Below, in pieces: positions 47,405 to 60,283 of a stretch of 64,000 bases of DNA (the first letter of the stretch is position 1; each line of letters starts with the position of its first letter). A program made the translations under genes and the position numbers. This stretch comes from Malurus cyaneus samueli (lineage: Eukaryota; Chordata; Aves; Passeriformes; Maluridae): positions 55,198,803-55,262,802 of the forward strand of contig CM019214.1 of NCBI GenBank assembly GCA_009741485.1, in the 5' to 3' direction. The notes below the pieces were generated by a model. That model ran no database searches. It saw nothing but the letters and a program-made list of their open reading frames with translations, and was not told the origin of the DNA.

Positions 47405-50307
47405 CAACAGTGTGATCTTATTCTCTGTCTGTCTTTCAGTAATTCTTTATCTTTTTGCTGCATGGTTTATCAGCCTGATTGAAAGAAGAGAAAATATCTC
47501 TGTCAGAGCACAGTGAGTGGTAAATTCATTTTCATAGGAGCAAAAAGGTTTAATTTTGAACACCAAGAAAAAATGGAAATACTGAAGTCATGTCTTCACC
47601 TGCTCAGAAAGGTTCTTATCTTACATTCCTTCTAGGATTGTGTCCTGTATAACAGCGATCCCCAAGAGCAAAAACTCAAGGAGGTAGCAATGGCCTGAGA
47701 AATACAGGTCCAAGACAATGAGTAAGGCCACGAAAACATAAACACAGTCCATATATGGTCATAGAAGAATGAAACTTTTAAGAGCTAGGGAAAAACTCCC
47801 TTCTAAGAAGGAAGGAGAAAACAAGATCCATACATCTGTAGTGAATTTCACATATGGTAAAACATGAAGGAGATAATATAAATATACATTGAAATCTGCC
47901 AAAGCTTCTACCAACATGGGAAATGGAAGAAGAGAGAAGAATTGCTGAAGGTTTTTTTCTCTCAGGTAAGGACACTATGTCTGATCTCAATCATTACTTA
48001 CCTGCAAGATATCCTTGCTCCTCCTTAGATGAAAGTCCTGCTCTCCCAATTGCAGTTGTCGAAACATCAGAGATAATCAAGGGTCAGTGTTAAAACATGT
48101 GCTTTCACCTTACTTTATTTAATAGTAGCTTGCATCTACATTCACCATCTGTGAAGTGTATATACTGTATTTTGCTTGCAGTTTTCTTCCTCTGTTTAGA
48201 CTGACAAAAAATGTTTAGGATACTTTTTAGACATCCTTTATTTTCCTGAAATTCGCCGCTCCTAAATGAAGTACAGGACTATAATATTTTTTTCCATTGT
48301 GGAATTAGATTTAAAGAAAGCATTTTGAATAATGCCTATATTTAAATTCCTTCTTAGGTAATTTGACTCCTAACTTTGAATACCAGTTTTCCACCCCTAA
48401 AAGATTCATTTATTTTTCACTTTCTTCTGGCAATTTGAATCAAAGCCCTTTCTTTGAGGGTTTGGCATTTCAGACCTCTCTTAAAAAAAAGGAAAGGTGG
48501 GTGGAAATGTCCTCCCCCACATTTTTTTTTCTAGGAACAGTGCTTAGGACATTTACTTGGAAAGATTGAATTCTTTGCTTCAGTGAGTCTTACTTGATGC
48601 ATAGCAGAGCAAATTGCACAAGCAGGAATAAGAAATGCCTACTCCAGAAATCCTTGTAGCTTGTTTTTTATTGTGTTCACTTGCAACATGGTCTTACATC
48701 TCATCTTACAGAGGGGAGAGACTTACACCTAGGTTATCATTTGGGAAAGGGTCCCAAACTTCTGCAGGGAATTATCCGCTGCTTGTGTTTTCTTGGGGGG
48801 TAAAGTCATAACTCTGAGCATGTCTGTCAGCTCACATCTGGCACATGAGTTTGTGAATGATGCTAAAATGTAGCCATGAAGTTGAGCATTAAGGTTTGTC
48901 AGGACGAAGTTGATGATGAAGATGACTAGGCACTTGCAGGCTTACATCAGTATAAGTCAGTGTATTTATTGGCTAAATGAAAGGGGACTATTCTTCCAAA
49001 CAAAGAACAAATATTTATTAATTTGCGTCTGCTCTAATAGGAGCTATATCTCCATGTAACAAAGAAATTTATTTTGAACAGACCAAACTAGACACAAAAT
49101 AAAATCAAATAATTAAGAAGTGGACATGATCAGGTTCCTGTCTGGAAGTTTATTTGCTCTGTCCTTTTTGTTTTCCAAATGTGACTGTAGACATAAGTAC
49201 TGACCTTGGGGAGTTATGGCTGCTGAGTAAGCTTATTTGATTTAGCCATCTACCTGCTCTCCTTTCTTGATTTCTTGATTTTTTTTTTTTTAATTACTCA
49301 ATCTCAAATACTTGGACATTAGTGTGATGCTTACTGTGATTAGCTGTAGCAAAGAGAAAACACAGTGTGGTTAAGACAGCTGAGCACTAACATTGTGGGC
49401 AGGTTGTCTCTCATGCTCTGGATGAGAGTTATCTCTTCATTTTCTTGGTGGCAGTCTTATTTTCCAAAATGCTTGTTGACTCTGAACTCAATAGAAGTTC
49501 TTTGAACATTTAGGGTTCCATTTTGTGGTTCTGTTACTCACCTCCATAATGTAAGGTGTCCAAAGCCAGTTTGGTGTGTAACCTAACATCAATTTCATCT
49601 ATTCCTTTAAATTTTAAGTGTTCTGACCATCAGATGCAGGGGCATCATATGCATCTCCACCTGGGCAGCCAAAATAAACATATACCTTGATCTTAATCTT
49701 TCCCTATTGGAGTTGCTCATTTGCAAAATGAATACAGTAACAACCTTCCATTTCACTGGGAAAAGTAGAAAAGTATTCCTGCTATCTTTCAATTTTAAGT
49801 GCCTTCCTGTGTAACTTTAACATTCTTCCAACATGGTGTTATAATAACAGGGATAAAATGTTTTGCTACTGTAAAAAAGATTTTGGGGTCAAATTTCTGC
49901 TGCTTGATCTCTGTCTCAGAAATTTGTTTGTCATTTTGAACTGCCTACAGTTCACCTCATAAGATTGAAGTAAAAAACAGAGAAGAAATTAAAAACTAAA
50001 GGGACTTTCCACAGTCTTGAATCTTTGCTCTGTGTTTGTATTTCCCTACATATATTTCCTGGATTTTTGAATCTGTTTTGAGTTGCTATAAGCTTCTGCA
50101 CATTAAGATATTATTTTTTTTTTTTTCAGAGCTTAGATGTAAAGCTTTGGTTGTTCTCTTTGTTTTATGCATTTGTTTCTACATTTGGCCAAAAGATTTT
50201 ATTTACCTGAAGGAATAACCTTGATCTGATATAACACCTGTTCCGTGCAGTTTTGATCTATTCATCTGTATGCCTCTGTCTCCTCTTTTTGTGGCAATGT
50301 ATTCTGA

Positions 50308-50760
50308 AATGTACTACTGATATGGTTAGGGGGAATCTATTATTTGATGCTGTATCGTTTTCATTTTTTGAGAGCATGGGGGATTTTAAGAGGCTACATA
50401 TTCAGTGCAGCAGCAATAATGGTCCTGCTGAATATGATAATATTTTGTGATTGTTACTTATTGGACAGGTACTTGAACACACACGACCTATTCATGCCAA
50501 AAAGCCCCCATATCTACTATAATGCTACAGCTTTTCACACTCCCCCTGCTGAGTTTCTAATGCAAACTATCACAGTGTGTGGTCCCCGCTACTGTAAACA
50601 TGAATTCCTTTCTCATTGTGGCTTTATATCTTCTACACTGGTTATAATGACTCTCTATCAGCTCGGAGCTGTCAATGCGCTCCTGAAAGGACTGTTGGAG
50701 GCAACAAGAAAAAAGAAAGAGGAAAAATGGTCTTGGATACCTAAAAAATATGATGCGTGA
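50308..50760 (+). other. Long unexplained open frame (150 codons)
   Basis: Open from just after a TGA at 50305-50307 to TGA at 50758-50760; the first ATG is at 50347 (137 residues). From that Met there is a hydrophobic stretch at about residues 16-38, a second weaker one at about 93-107, a Cys/His cluster between them (C-x4-C-x-H-x4-H-C), and a Lys/Glu-rich C-terminus ending KKYDA. I do not recognise a family. The frame is long for AT-rich DNA, but no splice sites, UTR signals or retrocopy poly(A) tail support it; a T-rich, not A-rich, tract follows at 50844. Either a chance frame, a piece of a decayed gene, or a lineage-specific small membrane protein. Confidence 0.15.
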
Positions 50761-50843
50761 CCAGAATGAGGAAAGGTTCAAATGTCTTTTACTGCTTAGT
50801 TTCATGTAAATGGATGTATGTCTATATATGCTACTTCCTTTGC

Positions 50844-50883
50844 TTTTTTTTTTTTTTTTTTTTTTTTCTTTTTTTTTTTTTTT
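50844..50883. repeat. Poly(T) tract, 40 bases, one C
   Basis: T24, one C, then T15. It makes the phenylalanine-rich artefact frame at 50810-51106. Confidence 0.93.
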
Positions 50884-52842
50884 CTTAAGTAATCTGAGCA
50901 GTTTACCAGAGGGAGTAGTCTTTTCCCCTCCATTTCATATATTTTGGAGACATAAAGATGCATACATCACACAGTCCATCTATTCCATCAGTTTCTGTCC
51001 TCGCCGACATCAGTTTCAATTTATTATATCCACCAGTGTAATGTTAGATGTGAAGCAGGTCTGCTTCCTTCTATTAGAAAACTTATCCATGGCTGGTATC
51101 ACTTAACTGTACCTATCAAAGGCAAGGCACTGACGAGGATGTCACATTCTTTTTGCACAGAAGAGGACACTTCATTATTACAAGAAAGAAAATAATAATG
51201 TCACAGTGTAAAGCTGCTGTGTATCTCCTTCATCAGCCACAGCAGAAAGCAATACTCTATGTGGTAGTTTAAATCTTCGGTGATTTGACAACTTCCAACT
51301 GAGCAAAGGAGTCCCCATGTTCAGAGGGATTTAGAGGACATGGCACACCAACTTTAGACCTCAAGATCGTGAAGTTGTAGCACAAACATGTGATCTCATG
51401 AATCTTTCACATGAACCTGGCAAAAGTGGTGAGTTGTGTAATACCAATATTTCATGAGACTATTGGTTTTTTTTTAATGAGATAGAAGCAGTGATCCCAT
51501 TATCTAAAATAAAAAGAATTTTGGGAAATCCAAGTGTGGAAAATAATTTACTTAAATATATTCATTTCTCTATCAAAATAGAGGAAAATATTTAAACAGT
51601 GATGGTATTTCCACAACAAACCTGCACTGTTTAGCCATGTAAAGTTCTTAATCTTGTCTACTCCAGGAACAAACTTGGCCAGAACTCATTCTTCCAAACA
51701 AGAAGGACAGGTGGTGAAGAAGTAGTTATGTTGTTCTAGCAACAGTTAATGTCTGCTTTCATTAATTACAGCAGGGATGGGAACCAGACAGCTTATCCAC
51801 TATTAATTGAAATAAGCAAGTGATCAATATGACTGTTAATTGCACAAAGGGCAACAAATACCTTCAATGCCTTCCCATAGGGTACCAACTGAAGATAATT
51901 TTAATACTGCAGCTTTCTTCACACCAATCACACTCACAGGAAATGCAAGCACAGATCTGATGCTCAATAGACTAAATTTAATGGTCCTCAGTGATAATCA
52001 GGGCCTTCAGATACAATACCAATAGTAATATCAAGCATGATTATATTTTGAGATGTATGTGAAATTATTGAAATGCTATTTGTTATCTATCATTTTTGTC
52101 CATGGTTCATCCAGTTGTTTATGCAGTATGTCAATATTGATTCTACACAGTAAAATGTTTATAGCAGCAGCACAGTGGCTAGTACATCTAACATCTCCAG
52201 TGCCAGCAGCAAGTGATTTCTGCCAAGGATTGATGGCAGCATGCCAAGCCATCCAGTGCACAGTTCATTTTTGCTATTCTAGCAAGCTTTGTATTATTGT
52301 GGGGTTTTTTAATCACTTATGTTTCTCCTGAATATTTTTGCATTTTACCTAACAGAGCATGCAAGGAAAACAGAGACAGGTAAAAGTCTTTTTTGAGGGG
52401 TATTTTTCAATAACAAAAGAAAAGATACATCTAGTAAAGATACCACTCTAGAGTCGTTAGATGCTGTTACATGTGATTGGTGCTGTGTCATTTAGCAAAG
52501 TGTTGCTCAGTGGGTACAGCAGCTGGTATATATGATTTTCTATACCACCTGCAAGAATATCCCATACCATATAATCAACCACCTGGATAAAAAAAAAAAG
52601 GGTAGTGAGACACTATTTATTATGTAGCAGCACCCATATTTTCCTTAAACTTGTGAGTACATAAACAGACTTATAGTACAGACATGTGTACAGGATAAGG
52701 TTTGTTAAAGCTTTTCTGTTCAATAAAGCATCTACTGCCTGCTGTTCAGATAGTATTGAACAGATTTGCTTATTTCTAATGAAGGTGTTTGGGCAATTTT
52801 CTGGCACAAATGAAGTAAAATTATGTACTTTAAATGCTCATT

Positions 52843-52869
52843 AAAAAAAAAAAAAAAAAAAAAAAAAAA
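52843..52869. repeat. Poly(A) run, 27 bases
   Basis: A27 followed by GCATTC. No parent retrocopy is recognised upstream. Confidence 0.95.
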
Positions 52870-53524
52870 GCATTCAACCAGCCACCCCCATTTTCCTGCA
52901 ACAGATTGGAAACCACAAAACCTACAAACAGAACCTCAGTGATAAATTGGTATCATTAGTACTGTCGGGATTACTCATTTGCTTAGAAAGATCCTGTCCA
53001 GTGACAACGTTTGAACAACTGTTTTAACAACTTCTGATTACAAGCTGCCCTCTGACATACACAAGAGATACCTCAGATCTCGCTGCTCAGCAGCTTCCTC
53101 CTCACAGTTCCCACTGCTATTACATTTGCAGTGGCCACTTTAACTCGTTTGCATGAAGTTACAGCAGTTTAGACCTGCTGAAAATCTGGCACTTGGTCTT
53201 CAGCATCAATGCCTAAGTTCTCAGCATCCTTCACAAATTATGTTTTGGAGGCAACATAATTTACTGAGACAATAAAATAATGAAGTGTATATGTAGGTAG
53301 ACTAATTTTTCTTTCATTTTTACTACTCTGGTGATTAGAATTGGTGTTCTTTTGCAAATATTATTTTTATCTTAAAATAACACAATTAATTTAAATAGAA
53401 AAGTAAATGAAAAAAGAAAAAGTGTAGAAGGATATGGAGTCTTTCAACTTCAGGTGTCTACTTCATATCTGATGAAGTAATAGCTAACTTGGATTTTTTT
53501 TTCATCTGTTGGTTTGAAGTTTGA

Positions 53525-53565
53525 AGTTCTGCATAAAGTGAGCAATGAGTTCTGCATAAAATGAG
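53525..53565. repeat. 23-bp tandem duplication (AGTTCTGCATAAA...)
   Basis: AGTTCTGCATAAAGTGAG at 53525 recurs as AGTTCTGCATAAAATGAG at 53548, with a single difference and a period of 23. Directly before it, TTTGAAG is also doubled (53513-53526). Confidence 0.85.
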
Positions 53566-56500
53566 AAAATTTAATTCTCAGTTCTGGTGGATATGTAAGG
53601 TCATCATATGTGTCACCAACTGAGAGTTTGGTCTGTAAAGACTGATTTAAAAAAAAAAAGGAAGATGAAAAAATGTTCTGCCAAGATCAGTGCAATCAGA
53701 AAAGGAAAGAAATAACCTCAAAGAAATAGAACAGGAATACAAAAAAATCATAAACTGAAATAAAGCATTTTCAGGATTATTAGCAGTATTCCATTAGAGC
53801 AATATACTTGTATATACTGCAACATTTCATGAACAGAAGATGTGAAAAAACATTAAACATAGTTTATCATGGAGAGGAAAAGGATAAAAATACATATTGT
53901 TATCCCACCCTTTGGAAAAGTCATCTATTCATTTAGACCAGTAAAACAAATTCTGTTAGCCTGATTTGAGAGTGCTTAAAAAGAGTGTTTTCCTGAAAAC
54001 TCATGCTTAATGGCTAGTGGAGAATGAAGTCCAGATAGTCATATATTTAGGAACAAGATCTGCCACAGAAGATCCATAAAAAGATTAAAAATGTTTAAAA
54101 AAATAGCAATAAAATAACAACTAAAGAAAATCCCACCCTGACCAGTAAAACTGGATTGGTACTAGCATTATGTATTGTCGTTGTAGAACTTCAAAGAGAG
54201 GTTGATTTTTCAGGGTTGTCAACTCAATATCATATCCCATTGAAAAAAGATCTCTTCAGAAATTTAAAAAAGTAAAAATAAAACAAAATGAATAGTGCTA
54301 AAACACTAATTAAGTCTGTTTTCAAATTATGTTAATGAAACTACAAAGAAAATGCAAATCTAGAAGTCTCCAGAAATTCTAACTGTTGTGGTGTAGCACC
54401 ATGGCTGGTAGTCCCCCAGCAATACTTCCAGTGCCCCCAGGAGAATACCATATTAATGGTTCACAAATGTGCATTAAATTAATCTGTTTGATCAGTAAGT
54501 GTTTGCAATTTTTTGGCGAGCAGGGATTTATTTTGAATTGTATTCTATGGGATTCAAAAATTGTGGAGTAATGCTGCCATTTGAGTCACCGAAGTACAGT
54601 GAGCAAAAATCTGTCACGATTTGAAACATTAGCATTGTTCTTCGGGCCTCATGACATCAGCCAGCAAGATTCTCTTGATTTTAAGTAAGATATAAGTACA
54701 CTTATAAGTGATGCTATTTCAGCCCACTAGAAGTCTAAGAGGTCCCACTACAGCAGTATAACAGTCACAAGACTAGTGATGCAGCACTTTAGGAGCGCTT
54801 TGCCTGCCTAATCATATTATAAACATATTCATAGTAGTCCCATGGAAGTCCAAGACTGCTTTTGTAGTAGGGTACTTATGCAGTACAAATGAAGCTCACT
54901 TTGTCGCTAAGGAGAGGCTTTTTAACATTTTCTGTGGCACATGGGACTCTTGTTACTACGAGTTTTCCATTATGTTTTTCCATACACAAACACCAACCAT
55001 ATACTTTGTCAGACTGACCTTTCTTTGATATTAATTGAACAACAAACAAACAAGAACAAAGGCGAGCATCTGTGAGAAAACATGAGAGTGTGTATTTCTT
55101 TGCACTGTATTAAGAACAAGCTAAAATAAAACAGCAGCAATCTGTGAGTAAAAGGGGGACAGTCTTCTCATGTGAAAATTAAGACAGAAAAATGGATAAT
55201 TTTTTATGCACCTTGCAATGGCCTCCATTGAATTCATATTCATTTTAATACCTGTCCACAGCTATTAAACCAGACTTATCTTTATGCACTTGTATGCTCA
55301 AGTGCTCCGTTTGTCTAAGAAATCAGTTTGTTTGCAATGGACAGAAACAATCACGGTCTGTATATGCTAGGTTTTGTCCTGAATCACCACCACTCATTTC
55401 TGCTGGAGTCATTTAGTTTTCTGCAAAATAAGGAAAAGGCTATCACGTGGAGCCAGCAGCATTGCTATCTTCTTTTCATAACCGCAGATGACTACTCAAG
55501 GTGCACCACAAATAGATTTTCAAGAATGTTCACTAAATGTGCCAGCATAATGAAACTTTGTTTAGCTAAATAGGGTACATTTTTTTCCCTACTCATTCTT
55601 TGGACTATATCAGGATGAATCCTTTCAGCATAGTGCAATTTTTGTAGCAAAGCTACAGTGTAGCACTAATTTAAAGAACCAATATTGAGCTGGAATGCTC
55701 TGATTCAGAGCTCTTTACTTGACACATGGGACGATGCTCCACGCCCATTGTGCTCTGTGCACCAGATTTGGTAACTGCCAGCTCACTGAGCATAAGCTCT
55801 TTCCTTCACTGTCTGGGGGACTGCCTATGATAAATTTTAAACTCACAAAACACATCTCTAATATAGTAAGGGACTAGCTCCAGTGTCCTGACTAGCCATT
55901 ATCTTTCTCATTAAAATAATTATTGCGTCCAGTGTTGAATGTGAACTATTGTGTGTTATGACTGTGCATTTGTCTACAAAGTCATTGCGCTCTTGGAAGC
56001 TATTGTGGCTCATTTCTATAGGAAAGCTTCTTATTGTCTTCACTATGAAGGGGAGTGGGAAAGGAGGGAATTCTGCCTTTCCCATATTCTGCATTTATTA
56101 AACATCTTCTAAAAGAAAACATTTTAAACACATAAAAGCTTTTACATGCACTCTGCATCCAAGGGAACACATTTATTTTTTCTGCTTCTTTCGCAGTATG
56201 TATGTAGTGATGCTATTAAAAAAAAATAGGTCAGGACCATTTTCAGCATTCACGAAGGCAGAACCATTTCACAGTGTGCTGGGAAAAGTAGTGAGCTTGT
56301 ATTCTCTTGCATTCCTTAACTACAAAATGGTTTCCTTGTATTTAGAAATCTCTAAACTTCATTATTTCCTTTAAATGTCAGAAGTGGCTGGAGATACTTC
56401 AGATTGCTTTAATATCTCTCAGCTAGTACAAAGACAACACCAAAAAACCTTTTTGTAAGAAGGATTTTCATATACATTGTACTACATTGGTTGAATTAAA

Positions 56501-56769
56501 TTACCACAACAATTACTTGTCCTAATCTCTTCTGAAAATTTTTTGTTAAAAAATTTTTGGATGTGAATCAAATTTTTCAGGCAAAACATCTGTGCATATC
56601 CTCCAGTTTCTGATAAAGTAAATTATTTGTACATAATAACAAAATCTCCAATTTTTTCTTCCTCCAGATGCCCAAAATTCCAACTTCAGCTACTTTGTTT
56701 ATCTAGCTACTCATATGTGTCCATAATTATTTGAGTCACCCGCTGTTCTAGGAAATACTTTTCAGTAGT

Positions 56770-57473
56770 TCACTACCTTCAATGTAAAAAATCCAAACAA
56801 AAAACCCTTCCTTTTATCCAGTCTGCATATAATTTACCATTGCTCTTTGTCTTATCACAACAGCTACTAAAATGTTTGTCCCCATCATTCGTACAAGCTC
56901 GCTTTAAGTTCTGAAAGTCTACAGTGAGGTGCCCCTAAACCTTCTGTTCTCCAGGCTAAACAACCCCAACTTTCTCAGCCTTTTGTCATAGGAGAGGTAT
57001 TCCATCCCACCAACCATTTTTGTAGTCCTCCTCTGGACCCATTCCAACAGGTTCAGGACTTTTCTGTGGTGAGAACTCCACAGCTAGATTTTGTACTCCA
57101 GTTTGGGTCTCAAAAGAGCAGCACAGGACAGAATCAACTCCCTCAACCTGTGGGCCGTGATTGTTCTGATGCAGCCCAGGATAGGACTGGGCTGCAAGCA
57201 CACGTTGCTGGGTCGTGTCCAGTCTCTCACCCAGCAGGGCTGTTCTCAATCCCTTCATTCCTCAGTCTATATTGATACTGTGGCTTGTCCTGACCAAGGT
57301 GTAGGATCTTGCAATGGGCCTTTTTGAACCTTCTGATGTTCCCACAGGTCCATTTCTTTAGCTTGTCTATGTCCCTCTGGATGGCATCTCAATCCCTTGG
57401 GCACGTTAGCTGCTCCGTTCACCTTGGTGATCATCACTGATCTCCATCTGGACACTGAGCCACCAATCACCTT
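56770..57473 (-). mobile_element. CR1 LINE fragment, about 0.7 kb, minus strand
   Basis: On the plus strand the order is TTTACCATTGCTCTTTGTC (about 56834), CTTCTGTTCTCCAGGCTAAAC (56940), CCTCCTCTGGACCCATTCCAAC (57028), GCTGGGTCGTGTCCAG (57207), TAGGATCTTGCAATGGGCC (57303) and TGATCTCCATCTGGACACTGAGCC (57438). All are reverse-complement CR1 blocks in order. The 3' tail is missing or unrecognisable at the left edge. The jump from TTCACCTTGGTGATCATC to TGATCTCCATCTGG near 57430 suggests an internal deletion. ORF2 remnants on the minus strand are heavily broken. Confidence 0.88.
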
Positions 57474-58150
57474 CATTTTAGTATGACAGTACCTCACTCC
57501 TCTGAAGTTTTGCCACTGAACAGAGGATGTTGAGAGAAAAATCAGCTCAAATATCCAGTTTGGGATTGAGTCTAACAGCAATGATAAAACTGTCACAGAG
57601 AAACATACCTGGCTAATGATATTTGCATGAATGTCAAAAGGCCACAGGACACCCACTGCCTAATTAGCAGAAATAGAGGTTATAATGACCTGATCTAGGT
57701 TTCACTGCCCACTTCAAAGGTATTTTCATTTTGCAAGCTCTGTATTTCGGCATTTATAATTAAAAGGATCAAAGACAAATCAGGATGAAAATAAGGAAAA
57801 ACTATTTATGCATCTAAAAAGAGTATAACAATACATGGTTATTTATTACTAAATAACAGTCACTTTTAAGACAAAAAGCAAACTAACCTGCACACATGCA
57901 CTTATAATGACAATTAGAATATGAATTTATCTAAGATTATTTTCTAATTTATATACTGGTGTGTCTTGCCAACTTTGCATTGGCCACAGGACACCCAACC
58001 ACTAGATGAAAAATTCTGCATTAATTTTAAAAATTGTTTCATGTGAAATGTGAAAGCTATATTATGCTATACACAATATGTATGTGAATATACATATGCA
58101 TGTATTTGTAAAATAAACTGCAAATAATTTTGTTAATCAGTTCATTGGGA
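57474..58150. other. AT-rich spacer bracketed by a 16-bp direct repeat
   Basis: GGCCACAGGACACCCA occurs exactly at 57640-57655 and again at 57982-57997. Both are preceded by TTTGCAT, 11 bases further away in the left copy. The 326 bases between the copies are AT-rich and unrecognised. Confidence 0.7.
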
Positions 58151-58210
58151 TGTTTGGTTGAAAAAGGCTTCAGAGAGTGGTTGGTTCAAACCCTTGCACT
58201 GAGGCAGGCA
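58151..58210 (-). mobile_element. Possible degenerate CR1 3' end, minus strand
   Basis: GTTTGGTTGAAAAAGGCTTCAGAGAGTGGTTGGTTCAAACCC followed by TGCACTGAGGCAGG is similar in order to GGTTGGAAAAGACCTC, GATCATC, GTCCAACCC and TGCTGAGCAGG of CR1 3' ends. Diverged; could be chance. Confidence 0.4.
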
Positions 58211-59880
58211 CAAAGATATCTGTAAAGATTTTCACATATACTATTAAATAAAAATCAATAGAAATCCATTTCAAATTAAATCAGAAATTATGACAGCAAA
58301 TATTTTATTGTCCAACTGAGCGACAAACCATCAGAGTGATTTTAATTAAGAAAAAGAAGTAGTGCCCCAGTCTGTTAAGATGATGGAATACAGCCTAAGT
58401 ATTTAGAAAAAGTGTGTAGAGTATTTTGCTAACATAGGAGTGGGTTTTTTTTCCCCTGTGTCTATTCTATGAGGTCAAAAATAAACAGGCAGTATAGGGT
58501 GAGAAGTATTATACGCTAATTGGAGGAAATCAATCAGCCTCTGAAACACAGATATTACTTTGTCTTGCCTAATAAATCTAACACAAAATTAATAATTTTT
58601 TAAATTCGTATTTCTGAAGCATGTTTAAGAGTTTTACTTAAGTAATGAAAACCATAAAAAATGGCATTTTAAATGTTTAATTTATTTTTACTTTCATTCA
58701 AATTTAGTAGTTTGAATTTGTAAGTGAACTTATGAATGAAACTTCCCTAACATTTAGCCAACATAATAAAAAAAAAAAATAAAATTACAAAATGGAACAA
58801 ATATTTGTGGAGCAATGCAACTACCCAAATGTGAACTGGCAAGGTATATATTCTGGGGCAAGAAGCAGGAATGTACTAGTCTAAACCTTCAGTAGAACAA
58901 CCATTAAGACATCTGAGGATAGGATTTTTTCTTGTCTAATTTAGACATTTAAAGTTAACAGAGAGCAGCTGGCATTTCTGAAACTGTTCACTATCAGAAA
59001 TTCTCTTTCTCTATGCTGACTCCATGTGAAGAGGTTAGATTTATACAAGTTACTTTTTTAAATGTGTAAGGTAACTGAGAAGATTACTGCCCACATTTAG
59101 TTATTGCTACTGAGGGTTTTGAGTCTCTCAGATTTAGGGAGCATTAAAAGTTGGAGGCAAGTCTAATTTCCTGATAAAAACTGAGAGCAGACATGAAGCT
59201 GCTTTGTATTTGCCCTCCCAGCTCTCCAAAAGTAATTTTCAGAGCTCTTCCATCCTCTTGTGGTGGGATAATAAAATGGACTCATGACTTCTCTTCCTCT
59301 CCCTCTTAACATCTATAGTTTATCTCACCCTCAAATGCTGCTTGTGACCAGGGTTTTCTTTCAGATTTTGATGTCTTTTTTAGTGTTATTATCTACAGTA
59401 ATAAGGAAAAATCTTATTGGCACAGCAACTGAAAATATCGTTTTTTATCATTCCTCAATGTAAACAGTTCTTTGATTAATCAAAGCCATAGAAAAGTAAG
59501 ACTTTCCTCTGCTGTAAAACTGTCATGACACCTGGGCCAAAATTTGACTGTCATTTGACTGAACCTGGTGTTAAAATTTATGGTGTAGAGGGGAAAAAGC
59601 AGACACTATCAAGAGTTAATTCCAGAAACCTATAGCTCCTATAATATGTCATGCTAACACATATAGCACATTTGCACACTTGAGTGGACACTTTCTGGTG
59701 GCTGACAGAATCTAACACCCTTTTTTCTTTGTCTGATTCATTGCTATTAGACTGGTTAGTTCATGCGTCTTTGTGCACACCCGTAAATCCGCAATAATTT
59801 TTTGCTCTGTTTCGGAAAAATCTTATTTATTTGATATAATTTTGAGTTAGTCTTATCATTAACACCATTTGTAAAAAAAG

Positions 59881-59920
59881 ATGATCAAATGATCAAAGAT
59901 GATCAAGATGATCAAAGACA
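59881..59920. repeat. (ATGATCAA)n short tandem repeat
   Basis: Four ATGATCAA-type units with AAG/G spacers in 40 bases. The core TGATCA is palindromic. Confidence 0.85.
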
Positions 59921-60123
59921 AGTAGTTTTCACTGCTATTTAGTCATAGTTAATAGGGTAGAAATCTAAAAAAAAAAAAGGACTGAGGGCCTTTCTTCAGA
60001 GGATAAATTTCTATGATCCTTTCTTGTATTGCTTCTTGAATGCAGTTGAGTAACCTCATTGAAACGATTTAAATATTCAAGTTAACTCTGGTACAAAATC
60101 AGAACCCTGGCCAATCTCATCCG

Positions 60124-60144
60124 TATATATATATATATATATAT
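60124..60144. repeat. (TA)n microsatellite
   Basis: About ten uninterrupted TA units. Confidence 0.93.
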
Positions 60145-60250
60145 CTATTCAATCCAAGGAGTGACTCTCTCTTTCAGTAAAGGCTCAGGTAGATTCTCAA
60201 AATTTGGTGCCACAAACATGAATAAAGATTAGGAAGTATAAAATAAATTA

Positions 60251-60283
60251 TATTATTATCATCATCGTCATCATCATTATTAT
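60251..60283. repeat. (ATT)n/(ATC)n microsatellite
   Basis: TATTATTATC, then ATCATCGTCATCATC, then ATTATTATAA: a trinucleotide block with changing third base. Confidence 0.85.

Larger units (their letters stand above)
45850..50307. other. Unique AT-rich noncoding stretch
   Basis: Frames up to 83 codons, none recognisable. Contains a possible ancient SINE at 47031-47107, a C/A-rich tract at 47272-47404, and a T13 run (50114-50126) followed by CAG. Confidence 0.5.
50884..56769. other. Unique AT-rich noncoding stretch
   Basis: Frames reach 92 codons (52053-52331) without recognised motifs. Contains A27 at 52843-52869 and a 23-bp tandem duplication at 53525-53565. Nothing else recognised. Confidence 0.55.

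Noticed and set aside
50810..51106. 98-codon frame with a Phe-rich segment
   Set aside because: The hydrophobic part is the 40-base T tract; the remainder has no recognisable motif.
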